From an uncultured Clostridia bacterium (GTDB taxonomy: Bacteria; Bacillota; Clostridia; Lachnospirales; Lachnospiraceae): a stretch of 64,000 nucleotides of DNA. The stretch lies in NCBI GenBank assembly GCA_947303805.1, contig CAMYZE010000004.1, positions 1 to 64,000 on the forward strand, written 5' to 3'. Shown here piece by piece: positions 51,585-60,774 of the stretch; within the stretch, counting starts at the first letter, position 1, and each line of letters starts with the position of its first letter. The notes below the pieces were generated by a model. It ran no database searches. It was not told where the DNA came from and saw nothing but the letters and a program-made list of their open reading frames with translations. The translations under genes were made by a program, and so were the position numbers.

Positions 51585-52871
51585 CTAAATTATAAATTTC
51601 GTTCCTGAATTTCTAATTTCCACAGGCAATATTGCATCTCTACCAAATACTTCACTCATATTATCGACGAACTCATTTACCACATTTTTCTCTATTATCA
51701 CCTGTATAGTTCCAGCGAACCCTCCGCCTTGTACTCTACAAATGCCATTATCGCCTACAAACTTTTTACTCATAGCAAGTGCTATTGCCACCGCTTGATT
51801 CTTTGTATCGCTTGCCGCATAGACATTTTGCAAATATTTATAACTTGAGTCGCCAGAATCACTCATAATTGCCAATATCTTATCTATATTATTATCTTTT
51901 AACGCCTGATTTATTTCTTTAACTCTATTATTTTCATTGAAATAATGATATGCTCTTAAAATCGATCTATCATTTTTTATTACATCTCTAAGTTTATGTA
52001 TATTTTTAAAGAAATCCTCTTCTTCAACCTGAGATAGTACTTCAGCACCAAAATATTTAGCTACTTCTTTCATCTCAGATGGTATTGCCGCATATTCATC
52101 TGTTAGATCAGCATGGTCAGCCTTTGTGTTGATAACTAATAGTTGATAATCATAATCCCCAAATGAAAAACTATGCTTTTGTATCTTTGGTTTATTTTTG
52201 TCATAAAAATCAATGCTTACAAAACTTCCAACTGATATTGCCATTTGATCCATAAGTCCACAGGGTTTTCCAAAGAAATTATTCTCAACCCATTGTGAAA
52301 TCTTAGCTCTTTCTACTGCTTCAACTTTGTCACCATTATAAAAATAATTATAAATTTCAGTAATCATTATTTCAAAGCATGCGCTTGACGACAGCCCCGA
52401 TCCAACCAGTACTCTCATATCTTGATATGCCTTAAATCCGCCTATTCCATATCCAAGTTCTTTATATCTTGAGGCGGTGCCTCTTAAAATCGACTTTGTA
52501 TTTCCCTTCTCGTCATCGTGAATTGATAAATCACTAATATCTATTTCATTTACACCAAAAACATTATCTGCAAATGAAACAATATTGTCATCACTTTTTT
52601 TCACAAAACAGAGATTATCTATATTTATACTTGCAGCCACGACACAGCCTCTCTGATGGTCAGTATGATTTCCACCAATCTCAACTCTACCAGGAGATGA
52701 TATTATATGATAGTCTCCATCTCCATAGAGTTTCACTGCCTCATCTAATGTATGCAAATATCTCTGCCTCTGATCATCTATTACTTTTTTTTTAGAACTA
52801 CAATATATATCTTGGACTATCTTTTCAAAATCTTTCGATTCTATATATTTTTTTAAATCACTACTTGTCAT
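51585..52871 (-). CDS. galK: galactokinase
   Basis: 428 residues. SSPGRVEIGGNHTDHQRGCVV is the galactose-binding signature, VLVGSGLSSSACFEI the GHMP ATP loop, and CRVQGGGFAGTIQVI the third motif. It phosphorylates alpha-galactose with ATP. Follows galM; with mglBAC it starts the Leloir route, but galT and galE are not in the window. A REP-like repeat lies just upstream, next to AGGAG. Confidence 0.95.
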   Translation of the reverse strand: MTSSDLKKYIESKDFEKIVQDIYCSSKKKVIDDQRQRYLHTLDEAVKLYGDGDYHIISSPGRVEIGGNHTDHQRGCVVAASINIDNLCFVKKSDDNIVSFADNVFGVNEIDISDLSIHDDEKGNTKSILRGTASRYKELGYGIGGFKAYQDMRVLVGSGLSSSACFEIMITEIYNYFYNGDKVEAVERAKISQWVENNFFGKPCGLMDQMAISVGSFVSIDFYDKNKPKIQKHSFSFGDYDYQLLVINTKADHADLTDEYAAIPSEMKEVAKYFGAEVLSQVEEEDFFKNIHKLRDVIKNDRSILRAYHYFNENNRVKEINQALKDNNIDKILAIMSDSGDSSYKYLQNVYAASDTKNQAVAIALAMSKKFVGDNGICRVQGGGFAGTIQVIIEKNVVNEFVDNMSEVFGRDAILPVEIRNSGTKFII

Positions 52872-52879
52872 TTTTCTCC

Positions 52880-52907
52880 TATGCGAGCTTACACAACTTG
52901 CCTATAC
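52880..52907. repeat. REP-like dispersed repeat, short copy between galM and galK
   Basis: Minus strand TATAGGCAAGTTGTGTAAGC then TCGCA, a weaker relative of the other copies. Confidence 0.4.
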
Positions 52908-52927
52908 TAAAAATTACTAATCTCTAT

Positions 52928-53953
52928 CTATATTTTATTCACTTTGTATCTTATGGTGTGCGCTACCTTTTCATTTGCTCTAAGTATTGGTTTCATAAAA
53001 TCACTATAATTTATAGCATTGGGACAAAACTGTGGTTCCATCGCTATGCCTGCATACATACCATAATGGCCATCTCGACCATCTATGTCAAGAGATTTTC
53101 CAGTATAGACTTGTACATCCGGCAAATCGCTCTTTATTTCCAATTGCAAAACATCGTTTCGCAATACACATAATACTTTTTCAACACTATTTTCATATAT
53201 ATAATTAGTATCTAGATTGTCTATTAATCTCTTATCGCTTCCGTCGGTTGAAACTATATTATCCATGATTCCTTGACAGTATTGATTTAGCACAACTCCA
53301 TTTGCAGATACTGCATCGCCAATCATTTTAAAATTTCTAAAATCAAATGGCGTTCCTTTTACATCTATCACCCTATCTGACGCCATACCATTTTCATCAT
53401 TTAAGTTAATTCTTTCAGCTGGTATCTTAAGTTCATGATTAAGAATATCCGTCTTTACTTGATTTAGATTAAAATACGCATGGTTTGTCATATTAAATAT
53501 TGTATCTTTATCAGATAAACCTGTATAAGTAAGTATTAATTCATTGTCATTCAATTCATATATTGCTTCTACGTGAAGATTTCCAGGGAAGCCAGATTCC
53601 ATATCTTCGCTATCATATGAAAAAACTACTTTGCTTATAGACTTCTCCTTTACTTGCCACTCTCTATCGCCAAATCTCACTTCGCCACCGTGAAGACAAT
53701 TAGGTCCATTGTTAGCCTGCAAATTATACTCTTTATTATTCAAATTAAATCTAGCATTACCTATTCTATTGGCGCATCTGCCTACAGATTTACCCATAGA
53801 TGCATTTCCTTTGGCAAGATATTTTTCTGGCTCATCAAAGCCAAGTACTATGTCTCTATCAAGTGATTTGATATAAAACGACATTAAAGTTGCACCTGTT
53901 GACAATAATTTTATAACTATTTTATCATTTTCTATAGCAATAATTTTACTCAT
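52928..53953 (-). CDS. galM: aldose 1-epimerase (mutarotase)
   Basis: 341 residues. GKSVGRCANRIGNARFNLNN and the catalytic FNMTNHAYFNLN (His) are typical, as is the late VQVYTGKSLDIDGRDG..GIAMEPQFCPNAIN with the catalytic Glu. It interconverts alpha- and beta-galactose ahead of GalK. GAGGAAA ribosome site. Two REP-like copies lie upstream. Confidence 0.93.
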   Translation of the reverse strand: MSKIIAIENDKIVIKLLSTGATLMSFYIKSLDRDIVLGFDEPEKYLAKGNASMGKSVGRCANRIGNARFNLNNKEYNLQANNGPNCLHGGEVRFGDREWQVKEKSISKVVFSYDSEDMESGFPGNLHVEAIYELNDNELILTYTGLSDKDTIFNMTNHAYFNLNQVKTDILNHELKIPAERINLNDENGMASDRVIDVKGTPFDFRNFKMIGDAVSANGVVLNQYCQGIMDNIVSTDGSDKRLIDNLDTNYIYENSVEKVLCVLRNDVLQLEIKSDLPDVQVYTGKSLDIDGRDGHYGMYAGIAMEPQFCPNAINYSDFMKPILRANEKVAHTIRYKVNKI

Positions 53954-53963
53954 AGTTTCCTCA

Positions 53964-54024
53964 AATGGTCTCGCAATGCTTAGCCCCTACGATATTGTCG
54001 GATGCTATTCGCTCCTACAATTAT
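53964..54024. repeat. REP-like dispersed repeat, two partial copies
   Basis: Minus strand ATTGTAGGAGCGAATAGCATCC then TATCGTAGGGGCTAAGCATT, back to back between the MAT-like gene and galM. Confidence 0.6.
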
Positions 54025-54848
54025 CGAATTAACCCCCACTCTGCAAGCTTTTCAAAACCACCTATTTTATTTTTTATATAGTCAAATGCTTCATCAGTAA
54101 TTTTTTTATAACTTATTTCTTTTCCATTGATAATTAAATTCTTATCTCCAATTGCGCACTTACAAGTCACCTCGCTTAAGTTTTCTTCATTTGCAATTTT
54201 ATGCAAATACACATTCACTGATACATCAGATTTACTTATATCTTTGAAATGTAATCCACCACCTGTCACAGCCCTACCCATATCAGAACCTAGTTTTCTG
54301 TTAGTAGCTCCTGTGTCTACATTTATTCCACCGGTCCAATCACCAAGAGGATTTACAATTATATTTTTTATTCCAGTTTTTGAAAGTTCATCCTTAAGTT
54401 TCTCTGTCTTTATATTACTTTGGCAAGCTATAAATGTGTCTGTTTGTTCATCAAAAATATATTTTCCATCTGTCGGATTTTCATCATAAAGTTTTTTTAC
54501 AATATCCGTAAGCCTAGTCTCTTCTTCGCTTATCTTGCAAGCTTTAAAAATGCCATTGTCACCACATTTAATTTCAATGCTTTGATTTGTGGCTAGATAA
54601 ATATCTTGTGGAACTATTTTTAAATCAAGCTCTACCTTACTATCTGCTATTCTATCTACTATTGCTTTTATGTCTTTTTCGTCATATTTTACAGAAGTTT
54701 CAATTATGATATGACAGATGCCGTGTCCTATAAGACACTCTCCAGCAATTTTAGGATTATCTTGCAACTTATAGCCAAGGTCTACTATTGCTCCACCTAT
54801 TCTATCAGCCAACTTATCAGGATGGCTTGGATTTACTTTTTCAAACAT
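54021..54848 (-). CDS. short S-adenosylmethionine synthetase-like protein
   Basis: 275 residues against about 390 in ordinary MetK. Kept: PSHPDKLADRIGGAIVD (ATP-binding HPDK, His ~9), GDNGIFKAC in place of GDQGxxFGYA, and GDWTGGINVDTGATNRKLGSDMGRAVTGGGLHFKDISKSDVS, matching the GxTGRK, GGGAFSGKD and DRS motifs. Loops, the middle hexapeptide region and much of the C-terminal domain are shorter. It may be a minimal but working MAT or a relative with another job. No second metK lies in the window. AAGGAG before the ATG. Confidence 0.8.
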   Translation of the reverse strand: MFEKVNPSHPDKLADRIGGAIVDLGYKLQDNPKIAGECLIGHGICHIIIETSVKYDEKDIKAIVDRIADSKVELDLKIVPQDIYLATNQSIEIKCGDNGIFKACKISEEETRLTDIVKKLYDENPTDGKYIFDEQTDTFIACQSNIKTEKLKDELSKTGIKNIIVNPLGDWTGGINVDTGATNRKLGSDMGRAVTGGGLHFKDISKSDVSVNVYLHKIANEENLSEVTCKCAIGDKNLIINGKEISYKKITDEAFDYIKNKIGGFEKLAEWGLIR

Positions 54849-54928
54849 TTCTACTCCTTAATTTCAATCTTTTATTTATATGTATTTTAAAAATCTATTT
54901 CTAAAACAAAACTTTATTCATTATTATA

Positions 54929-55522
54929 CTATTTGATTATTATTATCCTGCCATCATCATACTCATATTCATAATCGTCATCACATCTATTTGGCTTATC
55001 TTCGTAGACAGATCCGTCTGCATTTAATCTATGCCAAGTGTATCTGTTATTATATATGTCCACATTAATTCTAAACTCCATATAGCCACTTATGATTCCT
55101 ACTCTTTGAAAAGAACAATTCACATTTAATGCGATAGTTGACGATGTCTGACTAACTATTCTTGCATAGTTTAAATAATAATCTTGTATCCCTTCCTTAG
55201 TAAGCACATTGTTATTGCACCAAGTGGATATCGCTCCATAGGCATTGTAGATGATGCCATTTGCAATTCTTGCTGAGAAGTAATCGCTACCAGCAATTAT
55301 CGGAACTCGTGATATCATAGGAACGCCATTGTAGTATTTTGTAGTATTCCTATCATAACCGGCAATATAATAGTAGCTATTTGCGGGTATATTGTAAATA
55401 CTACCTTGATAATATGGATTAAAATATGAATTGTAGTTTTGACTAGGGTTAGGGAAATGGTAATAATTAAAAAGCAATACAAATACAAATGATACAATTA
55501 ATAATTTATTTTTGTATTTCAT
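54929..55522 (-). CDS. secreted protein of unknown function
   Basis: 197 residues. A signal peptide covers residues ~1-22. The mature part is Tyr- and Asn-rich (NPYYQGSIYNIPANSYYYIAGY) and the C-terminus is acidic (DDDYEYEYDDG). A beta-rich exported protein seems likely; no family recognised. GGGGGA precedes the ATG. No partner is evident. Confidence 0.75.
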   Translation of the reverse strand: MKYKNKLLIVSFVFVLLFNYYHFPNPSQNYNSYFNPYYQGSIYNIPANSYYYIAGYDRNTTKYYNGVPMISRVPIIAGSDYFSARIANGIIYNAYGAISTWCNNNVLTKEGIQDYYLNYARIVSQTSSTIALNVNCSFQRVGIISGYMEFRINVDIYNNRYTWHRLNADGSVYEDKPNRCDDDYEYEYDDGRIIIIK

Positions 55523-55554
55523 AATTTAATCCCCCTTTCTAGTAATAATACATA

Positions 55555-56877
55555 TTATTTTTTTCTCAATAACTTAGTTATGAATTCTTTTCTCTTTATC
55601 GCTTTAATTTTTTTATTTCTTCTATTTACAGCCTCTTTTGGTTTTTCCTTTATTTCGCCAGCTTTAGTCAATGCAATCTTAGTTAAAGTAGGTCCAATCA
55701 ATTCGTATATCAATACTCCGAAAAGAGTTATATTTCTTATGAGTAAACCATTAGTTCCAAGCGATCTTGCAACTATAGCACTCATCCCTAGTGCAACACC
55801 AGCTTGTGGTAAAAGTGTAATTCCTAGATATTTCTTTATAACCTCTTTACTTCCTACCGCATCAGCACTTATTCTTGCTCCTATATACTTTCCAAATGAC
55901 CTTGCCAAAATATAAATAATACCAACCATTATAACTATCGGATTATTAAAGACATATAAATCAAGTTCTGCACCACTCAAAACAAAAAACAAAACAAGTA
56001 TAGGTTGTGACCATTTATCAGATATATCCATAAGTTCATCAGATAGTGGACAAATATTACAAAACACTGTTCCAAGCATCATACATACAAGTAATGGTGA
56101 AAATGAACCACCAAATCTTCCAAATTGAAAGCTTGCTTTAGCAATGGCTACAGTGATAACAATAGAACCAATAATTAATATCAAACGATTTGTATTGGAA
56201 TAAAACTTACTTTCTAAATATGTAAGTATTAATGCCGCAACACTGCCTAGTAGCAATGACATAATTATTTCCAAAATAGGCTCAATTATTAAATTTAAAA
56301 TATTCGCATTTCCACTTATAATGGCTGAAGCTGTCCCAAATGATGCAGCAAATATAACAAGTCCAACTGCATCATCAAGGGCAACTACTGGAAGCAATAT
56401 ATCTGTGACAGGTCCCTTCGCCTTATATTGTTTTATAACCATAAGAGTTGCTGCTGGAGCGGTTGCTGCTGCTATAGCACCAAGAGTTATAGCCATAGGT
56501 ATTGTAACTACATCTGGCATTAAAGTGTGAAGTATAATAAGTGCTATATCAACAAATAGTGTTGCCACTACAGCTTGAAATACACCAATTACAAAAGCCT
56601 GCTTGCCAATATGCTTTAACTCATTAAGTTTAAACTCACTTCCTATTGCGAATGCAATAAATCCAAGAGCAACATCCGAAATAATTGATAGACTTTCTAC
56701 TTCTGCAAAACTAGTAAATCCAATTCCTTCTATGCCCAGTTTTCCCAAAACAGATGGACCAATTAGTACTCCTACAATTAAATATGCTGTCACATCAGGT
56801 AGTTTAAAAACATTTGTTATTCTAGTCATCAAAAGCCCTGCAAATAGCGCCCAAGCAATTAACAATAAAATTAACAT
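55555..56877 (-). CDS. cation:proton antiporter, CPA2/Kef type
   Basis: 440 residues, about 12 membrane segments. The first half has LPDVTAYLIVGVLIGPSVLG and GFIAFAIGSEF; AAATAPAATLMVIKQYK and LPVVALDDAVGLVIFA carry the two aspartates/polar residues of the ion site. The tail after ~415 is basic. It exchanges Na+ or K+ for protons across the membrane. No TrkA-N domain is fused. Follows the glycosyltransferase gene by 11 bases. Confidence 0.9.
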   Translation of the reverse strand: MLILLLIAWALFAGLLMTRITNVFKLPDVTAYLIVGVLIGPSVLGKLGIEGIGFTSFAEVESLSIISDVALGFIAFAIGSEFKLNELKHIGKQAFVIGVFQAVVATLFVDIALIILHTLMPDVVTIPMAITLGAIAAATAPAATLMVIKQYKAKGPVTDILLPVVALDDAVGLVIFAASFGTASAIISGNANILNLIIEPILEIIMSLLLGSVAALILTYLESKFYSNTNRLILIIGSIVITVAIAKASFQFGRFGGSFSPLLVCMMLGTVFCNICPLSDELMDISDKWSQPILVLFFVLSGAELDLYVFNNPIVIMVGIIYILARSFGKYIGARISADAVGSKEVIKKYLGITLLPQAGVALGMSAIVARSLGTNGLLIRNITLFGVLIYELIGPTLTKIALTKAGEIKEKPKEAVNRRNKKIKAIKRKEFITKLLRKK

Positions 56878-56888
56878 TTTACACCTTC

Positions 56889-57665
56889 TTACTTATAAAA
56901 ACTTTTTTTTCTATCAATAATATAGATAGGATTATCTTTTGTGGCCTTGTATCTATCTCTCAAAAACTTAGAACGAGATAGCTCTGAAGTTAAAGCTAGT
57001 TTTGTAAGTTTGACATAGTTATATCGTGATTCACCACTATATCTTACACCATTTTTATAATTAACAAACAAGGTGTTCTTCGCTTCTTTCTGAACAAAGC
57101 TTCTTATAAATCTCAATGTCGTTTTGTAATTAGCTTTAACTCTCTTTGCTACAGATTTATCTATAGCAAAAAAGTCTGACACATCTCTTGCATTTTTATT
57201 TCTTAAAATGTATTTGGAAAACCAGTAATAGCCTCTTGAAGTTACTCTCTTTAAAAAACTAGCAGTTTTATATTCAACTCTTCTAAGAAGCACACAGTCT
57301 GCCCCCTCCTCAAACTTTTCCATAATTTCAGGAATTTTTTTAGGTGGGTTTTGCAAATCAACATCTATAAAAATCATATAATCTGCTTTAGAAGTCTCAA
57401 GTCCTGCGCACATCGCTGCTTCGTGACCGAAGTTATGAACGAAACTTAGGCAAGACACCGCTGCAACCTTATTCTTCTCTTTGGCAATTTTCTTTTTTAA
57501 TTCAAAAACCTTATCATATGTCTTGTCAGAACTACCATCATTTATATAATAAATATTATAGTCATAAGTTTTATCTTTTAAATATTTTTTTGCCTCATTA
57601 TAAAACTGGAAGATATTATCTTCTTCATTGTAACATGATACAATTATATCTACTTTCTTCTTCAC
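56889..57665 (-). CDS. family 2 glycosyltransferase
   Basis: 258 residues from a GTG. VDIIVSCYNEEDNIFQFY is the nucleotide-sugar start, and DYMIFIDVDLQNPP holds the DxD metal motif. It resembles DPM1/GtrB-type polyprenyl-phosphate sugar transferases, but the two C-terminal membrane helices of GtrB are missing. Twelve bases after rfbH; probably builds a cell-surface glycan or glycolipid. Confidence 0.88.
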   Translation of the reverse strand: MKKKVDIIVSCYNEEDNIFQFYNEAKKYLKDKTYDYNIYYINDGSSDKTYDKVFELKKKIAKEKNKVAAVSCLSFVHNFGHEAAMCAGLETSKADYMIFIDVDLQNPPKKIPEIMEKFEEGADCVLLRRVEYKTASFLKRVTSRGYYWFSKYILRNKNARDVSDFFAIDKSVAKRVKANYKTTLRFIRSFVQKEAKNTLFVNYKNGVRYSGESRYNYVKLTKLALTSELSRSKFLRDRYKATKDNPIYIIDRKKSFYK

Positions 57666-57677
57666 TATACGAGTCCC

Positions 57678-59003
57678 TTACTTAACTGAATCAATTATTG
57701 TTTTTGCCATATATTTTATGCGGTCTTCGTCAAGCCCCGGATACACACCTACTAAAAATGTGTCATTCATTATTTTATCTGTATTTTTTAAATCTCCTAT
57801 CACACGGTATTTACTTTCATCATTTCTTATGTCATCAAAACAAGGTTGCTTAATTATATTTCCTGCAAATAACATTCTCGTCTGAACATTTTTGCTTTCT
57901 ATGTAACGAACAACTTTCTCTCTATCAATTCCATCCTTAACTGTAAGTATAAATGCAAACCAAGATGGTTTAGTTCCCTTTGTCGCCTTTGGCAATATGA
58001 AGTATTCTTCCATGCCTGCGTCTTCAAGCAATTTATATAATAAATCAAAATTTTTTCTTCTCTTCTCAACAAATGAGTCTATCTTATCAAGTTGAGATAC
58101 TCCTATAGCAGCTTGTAAATCTGTTGCCTTCAAATTATAACCGAAATGACTATACACATATTTGTGATCATATCCCTTTGGAAGTTCTCCATATGTTCCA
58201 TCATATCTATGATTGCAAGTGTTATCAACACCGCTTGGGCATACACAATCTCTGCCCCAATCGCGAAGTGAATTTATTATCTTATGTAGAAGTGAATCAT
58301 TAGTATATACCGCTCCACCTTCACCAGTAGTCATATGATGTGGTGGATAAAAAGACGATGTTCCGATGTGACCAATAGTACCCGTCTTTTTATAATGTCC
58401 ATCTATTTGAACTTCACACCCTAGTGCATCACAGTTATCTTCTACAAGCCATAAGTTGTATTTGTCGCAGAACTCTTTTACCTTCACTATGTCAAAAGCA
58501 TTTCCAAGAGTATGTGCAATAAAAATTGCTTTCGTCTTATCTGATTTTGCTTTTTCTAAATCTTCAACTTTAATATTATATGTGGGGATGTCTACATCGA
58601 CAAATACTGGCACTGCTCCAAATTGAATTATAGGGGCCACCGTGGTTGGAAATCCGCAGGCTACAGTTATAACTTCGTCGCCTTTTTTTATTCTTCTATC
58701 TTTAAGAAGTGGTGATGTCAAAGTTTCAAATGCCAAGAGATTTGCTGACGAGCCCGAGTTGACATATGAAACAAATTTTACTCCAAGATATTTTGCTAAT
58801 TTCTTTTCAAACTCATCATAATAATGACCTTGTGTGAGCCAAAACTCAAGTGCAGAGTCTACAAGATTTACAACTTCTTCTTCATCAAAAACTTTCGCAC
58901 TATAAGGAATGCGGTCACCTTCTTTAAAGGGTTTCGCATTGATATTTGAAAGATTTTCTTTCGCATAGTCGCGAACTAATTTTAATATTTCCTCTCTGTT
59001 CAT
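57678..59003 (-). CDS. rfbH: CDP-4-keto-6-deoxyglucose 3-dehydrase-like (RfbH/DdhC)
   Basis: 441 residues, aspartate-aminotransferase fold of the DegT family. SFYPPHHMTTGEGGAV has His where DegT aminotransferases have the PLP lysine, the mark of the DdhC/E1 dehydrases that keep PMP. DNCDALG and the Cys-bearing DCVCPSGVDNTCNHRY segment fit RfbH, which also carries a 2Fe-2S cluster. It removes the C-3 hydroxyl to make 3,6-dideoxyhexoses. ddhA, ddhB and ddhD are not in the window. Its ATG overlaps the plsY stop (TAATG). Confidence 0.9.
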   Translation of the reverse strand: MNREEILKLVRDYAKENLSNINAKPFKEGDRIPYSAKVFDEEEVVNLVDSALEFWLTQGHYYDEFEKKLAKYLGVKFVSYVNSGSSANLLAFETLTSPLLKDRRIKKGDEVITVACGFPTTVAPIIQFGAVPVFVDVDIPTYNIKVEDLEKAKSDKTKAIFIAHTLGNAFDIVKVKEFCDKYNLWLVEDNCDALGCEVQIDGHYKKTGTIGHIGTSSFYPPHHMTTGEGGAVYTNDSLLHKIINSLRDWGRDCVCPSGVDNTCNHRYDGTYGELPKGYDHKYVYSHFGYNLKATDLQAAIGVSQLDKIDSFVEKRRKNFDLLYKLLEDAGMEEYFILPKATKGTKPSWFAFILTVKDGIDREKVVRYIESKNVQTRMLFAGNIIKQPCFDDIRNDESKYRVIGDLKNTDKIMNDTFLVGVYPGLDEDRIKYMAKTIIDSVK

Positions 59004-59719
59004 TACAATTTATTCTCCGTGCCGTGCTCAAGCCTAACTATATTTTCTTTATGGCGGGCAATTCCCAAAATCATCATGATGAATATCTCCGGAAGCACAG
59101 CATATGCATAATCAAAATTAAATGGGTACACTTTAAAAATTGACATCATTAGTGATGATAAAAACATTATTATAAGTGCAATTATAGATGCAAGACTTAC
59201 ATATCCAGTGAGTTTGCCTATTATTTTATGAATAAAGAATAACACTACTGCAAATATCACATTGAAGTATGCAACCACTGCAACTGTACATGTTATGCCC
59301 TTGCCACCTTTAAACCCTGTAGTAAATGGGAAGTTATGACCAAATATTGCGCCAAGTCCTGTTATGAAAATTACAAATGGGTCCCTAAGTGAATTATAGT
59401 GTAGAACATTTAGATTTAGTGAAAAACCTTTGAAAAGCATTGACGAAAATCCTACACCATTTCGTGCTAAGTTCAACTTTATAATGACATAATGAGCAAT
59501 CAGAATTGGTAGTAATGTCTTAACTATGTCAAGCACGAAAACTATTCTTCCATGAGTTTTACCAAGCATTCTTCCTACATTGGTACTGCCTGGATTTCCT
59601 GAGCCTATGTCAAAAATATTTACCCCATGGGCTTTACAATATAGATATCCAATTGGGATTGAACCAAATAGATATCCGATTATCAACATCAAAAATATAT
59701 TAAATTCTAAACTATACAT
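59003..59719 (-). CDS. plsY: acyl phosphate:glycerol-3-phosphate acyltransferase
   Basis: 238 residues from the ATG at 59719, one base after the fba stop; a longer frame would run into fba. Motif 1 GYLFGSIPIGYLYCK, motif 2 DIGSGNPGSTNVGRMLGK, and motif 3 GHNFPFTTGFKGGKGI are all present. About five membrane helices. It acylates glycerol-3-phosphate, the first step of phospholipid making. Slightly longer than the usual ~200 because of an insert at ~95-125. Confidence 0.93.
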   Translation of the reverse strand: MYSLEFNIFLMLIIGYLFGSIPIGYLYCKAHGVNIFDIGSGNPGSTNVGRMLGKTHGRIVFVLDIVKTLLPILIAHYVIIKLNLARNGVGFSSMLFKGFSLNLNVLHYNSLRDPFVIFITGLGAIFGHNFPFTTGFKGGKGITCTVAVVAYFNVIFAVVLFFIHKIIGKLTGYVSLASIIALIIMFLSSLMMSIFKVYPFNFDYAYAVLPEIFIMMILGIARHKENIVRLEHGTENKL

Positions 59720-59720
59720 A

Positions 59721-60656
59721 TTAAATCTTACCAGCACTTCCAAGTACATCTTTAATTTTGTGTGCAACCATATCTTTAACTGCTGCACGAGCTGGCTTCA
59801 GATATTGTCTTGGATCAAAGTGGTCTGGGTGCTCTGCAAAATACTTTCTTATGTTACCAGTCATAGCAAGTCTTATATCACTATCAATATTTATCTTACA
59901 TACAGATAACTCTGCTGCATGACGAAGTTGGTCTTCAGGAACACCGATAGCATCTGGCATATGTCCGCCAAATTCATTTACCATCTTTACAAATTCTTGT
60001 GGCACACTTGATGCACCATGAAGAACTATTGGGAAACCTGGAATCCTCTTTGAGACTTCTTCAAGTATATCAAATCTAAGTTGTGGCTTTGTGCCTGGTT
60101 TAAACTTATATGCACCATGTGATGTGCCAATTGCAATTGCTAGTGAGTCACAATTTGTCTTGCTTACAAACTCTTCAACCATACTTGGGTCAGTATATGA
60201 CTGCTTTCCCTCTTCAACTTTTACATCATCTTCTATACCTGCAAGAGTTCCAAGTTCTGCTTCAACTACAACCCCATGAGCATGTGCATATTCAACAACT
60301 TTTTTTGTTCCTTCAACATTTTCTTCAAAACTCTTTGAAGATAAATCTATCATTACGGAAGTAAATCCACCATCGATACAACTTTTACAAAGTTCAAAAC
60401 TATCGCCATGGTCAAGATGAAGTGCTATAGGCATGTCTGGATAAAGTTTTAGTGCTGCCTCAACAAGTTTTACAAGATAGGTATGGTTTGCATACTCTCT
60501 TGCTCCCTTTGATACTTGAAGTATAACTGGACTTTTAAGTTCTGAAGCCGCCTCAGTGATACCCTGAATTATTTCCATGTTATTTACATTAAAAGCTCCA
60601 ATTGCATATCCTCCATCATAGGCTTTTTTAAACATTTCTTTTGTTGTAACTAACAT
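59721..60656 (-). CDS. fba: fructose-bisphosphate aldolase, class II
   Basis: 311 residues from the ATG at 60656, preceded by GGAGGT; four upstream codons (MEVN) precede it only as frame. Zinc ligands in ALHLDHGDSFELC and LGTLAGIEDDV, and IAIGTSHGAYKF, VLHGASSVPQE and INIDSDIRLAMTG for the phosphate and substrate. Cleaves fructose-1,6-bisphosphate in glycolysis. First gene of the fba-plsY-rfbH-GT run. Confidence 0.95.
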   Translation of the reverse strand: MLVTTKEMFKKAYDGGYAIGAFNVNNMEIIQGITEAASELKSPVILQVSKGAREYANHTYLVKLVEAALKLYPDMPIALHLDHGDSFELCKSCIDGGFTSVMIDLSSKSFEENVEGTKKVVEYAHAHGVVVEAELGTLAGIEDDVKVEEGKQSYTDPSMVEEFVSKTNCDSLAIAIGTSHGAYKFKPGTKPQLRFDILEEVSKRIPGFPIVLHGASSVPQEFVKMVNEFGGHMPDAIGVPEDQLRHAAELSVCKINIDSDIRLAMTGNIRKYFAEHPDHFDPRQYLKPARAAVKDMVAHKIKDVLGSAGKI

Positions 60657-60692
60657 ATTTACCTCCATACATATTTTTCATACTAAAAACCA

Positions 60693-60714
60693 GCACTCCC
60701 TATTTGGGAAATGC
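60693..60714 (-). other. leader hairpin of fba
   Basis: GCATTTCCC / GGGAGTGC around a 5-base loop, in the fba 5' leader between promoter and ribosome site. Could steady the mRNA. Confidence 0.45.
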
Positions 60715-60735
60715 TTCATTTGTATAATATACATA

Positions 60736-60763
60736 ATTATAGCATAAAATACTATAAACTCAA
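60736..60763 (-). promoter_or_regulatory. fba promoter
   Basis: -35 TTGAGT (60763-60758), 16-base spacer, -10 TATAAT (60741-60736). Confidence 0.65.
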
Positions 60764-60774
60764 CACTTTACTAT

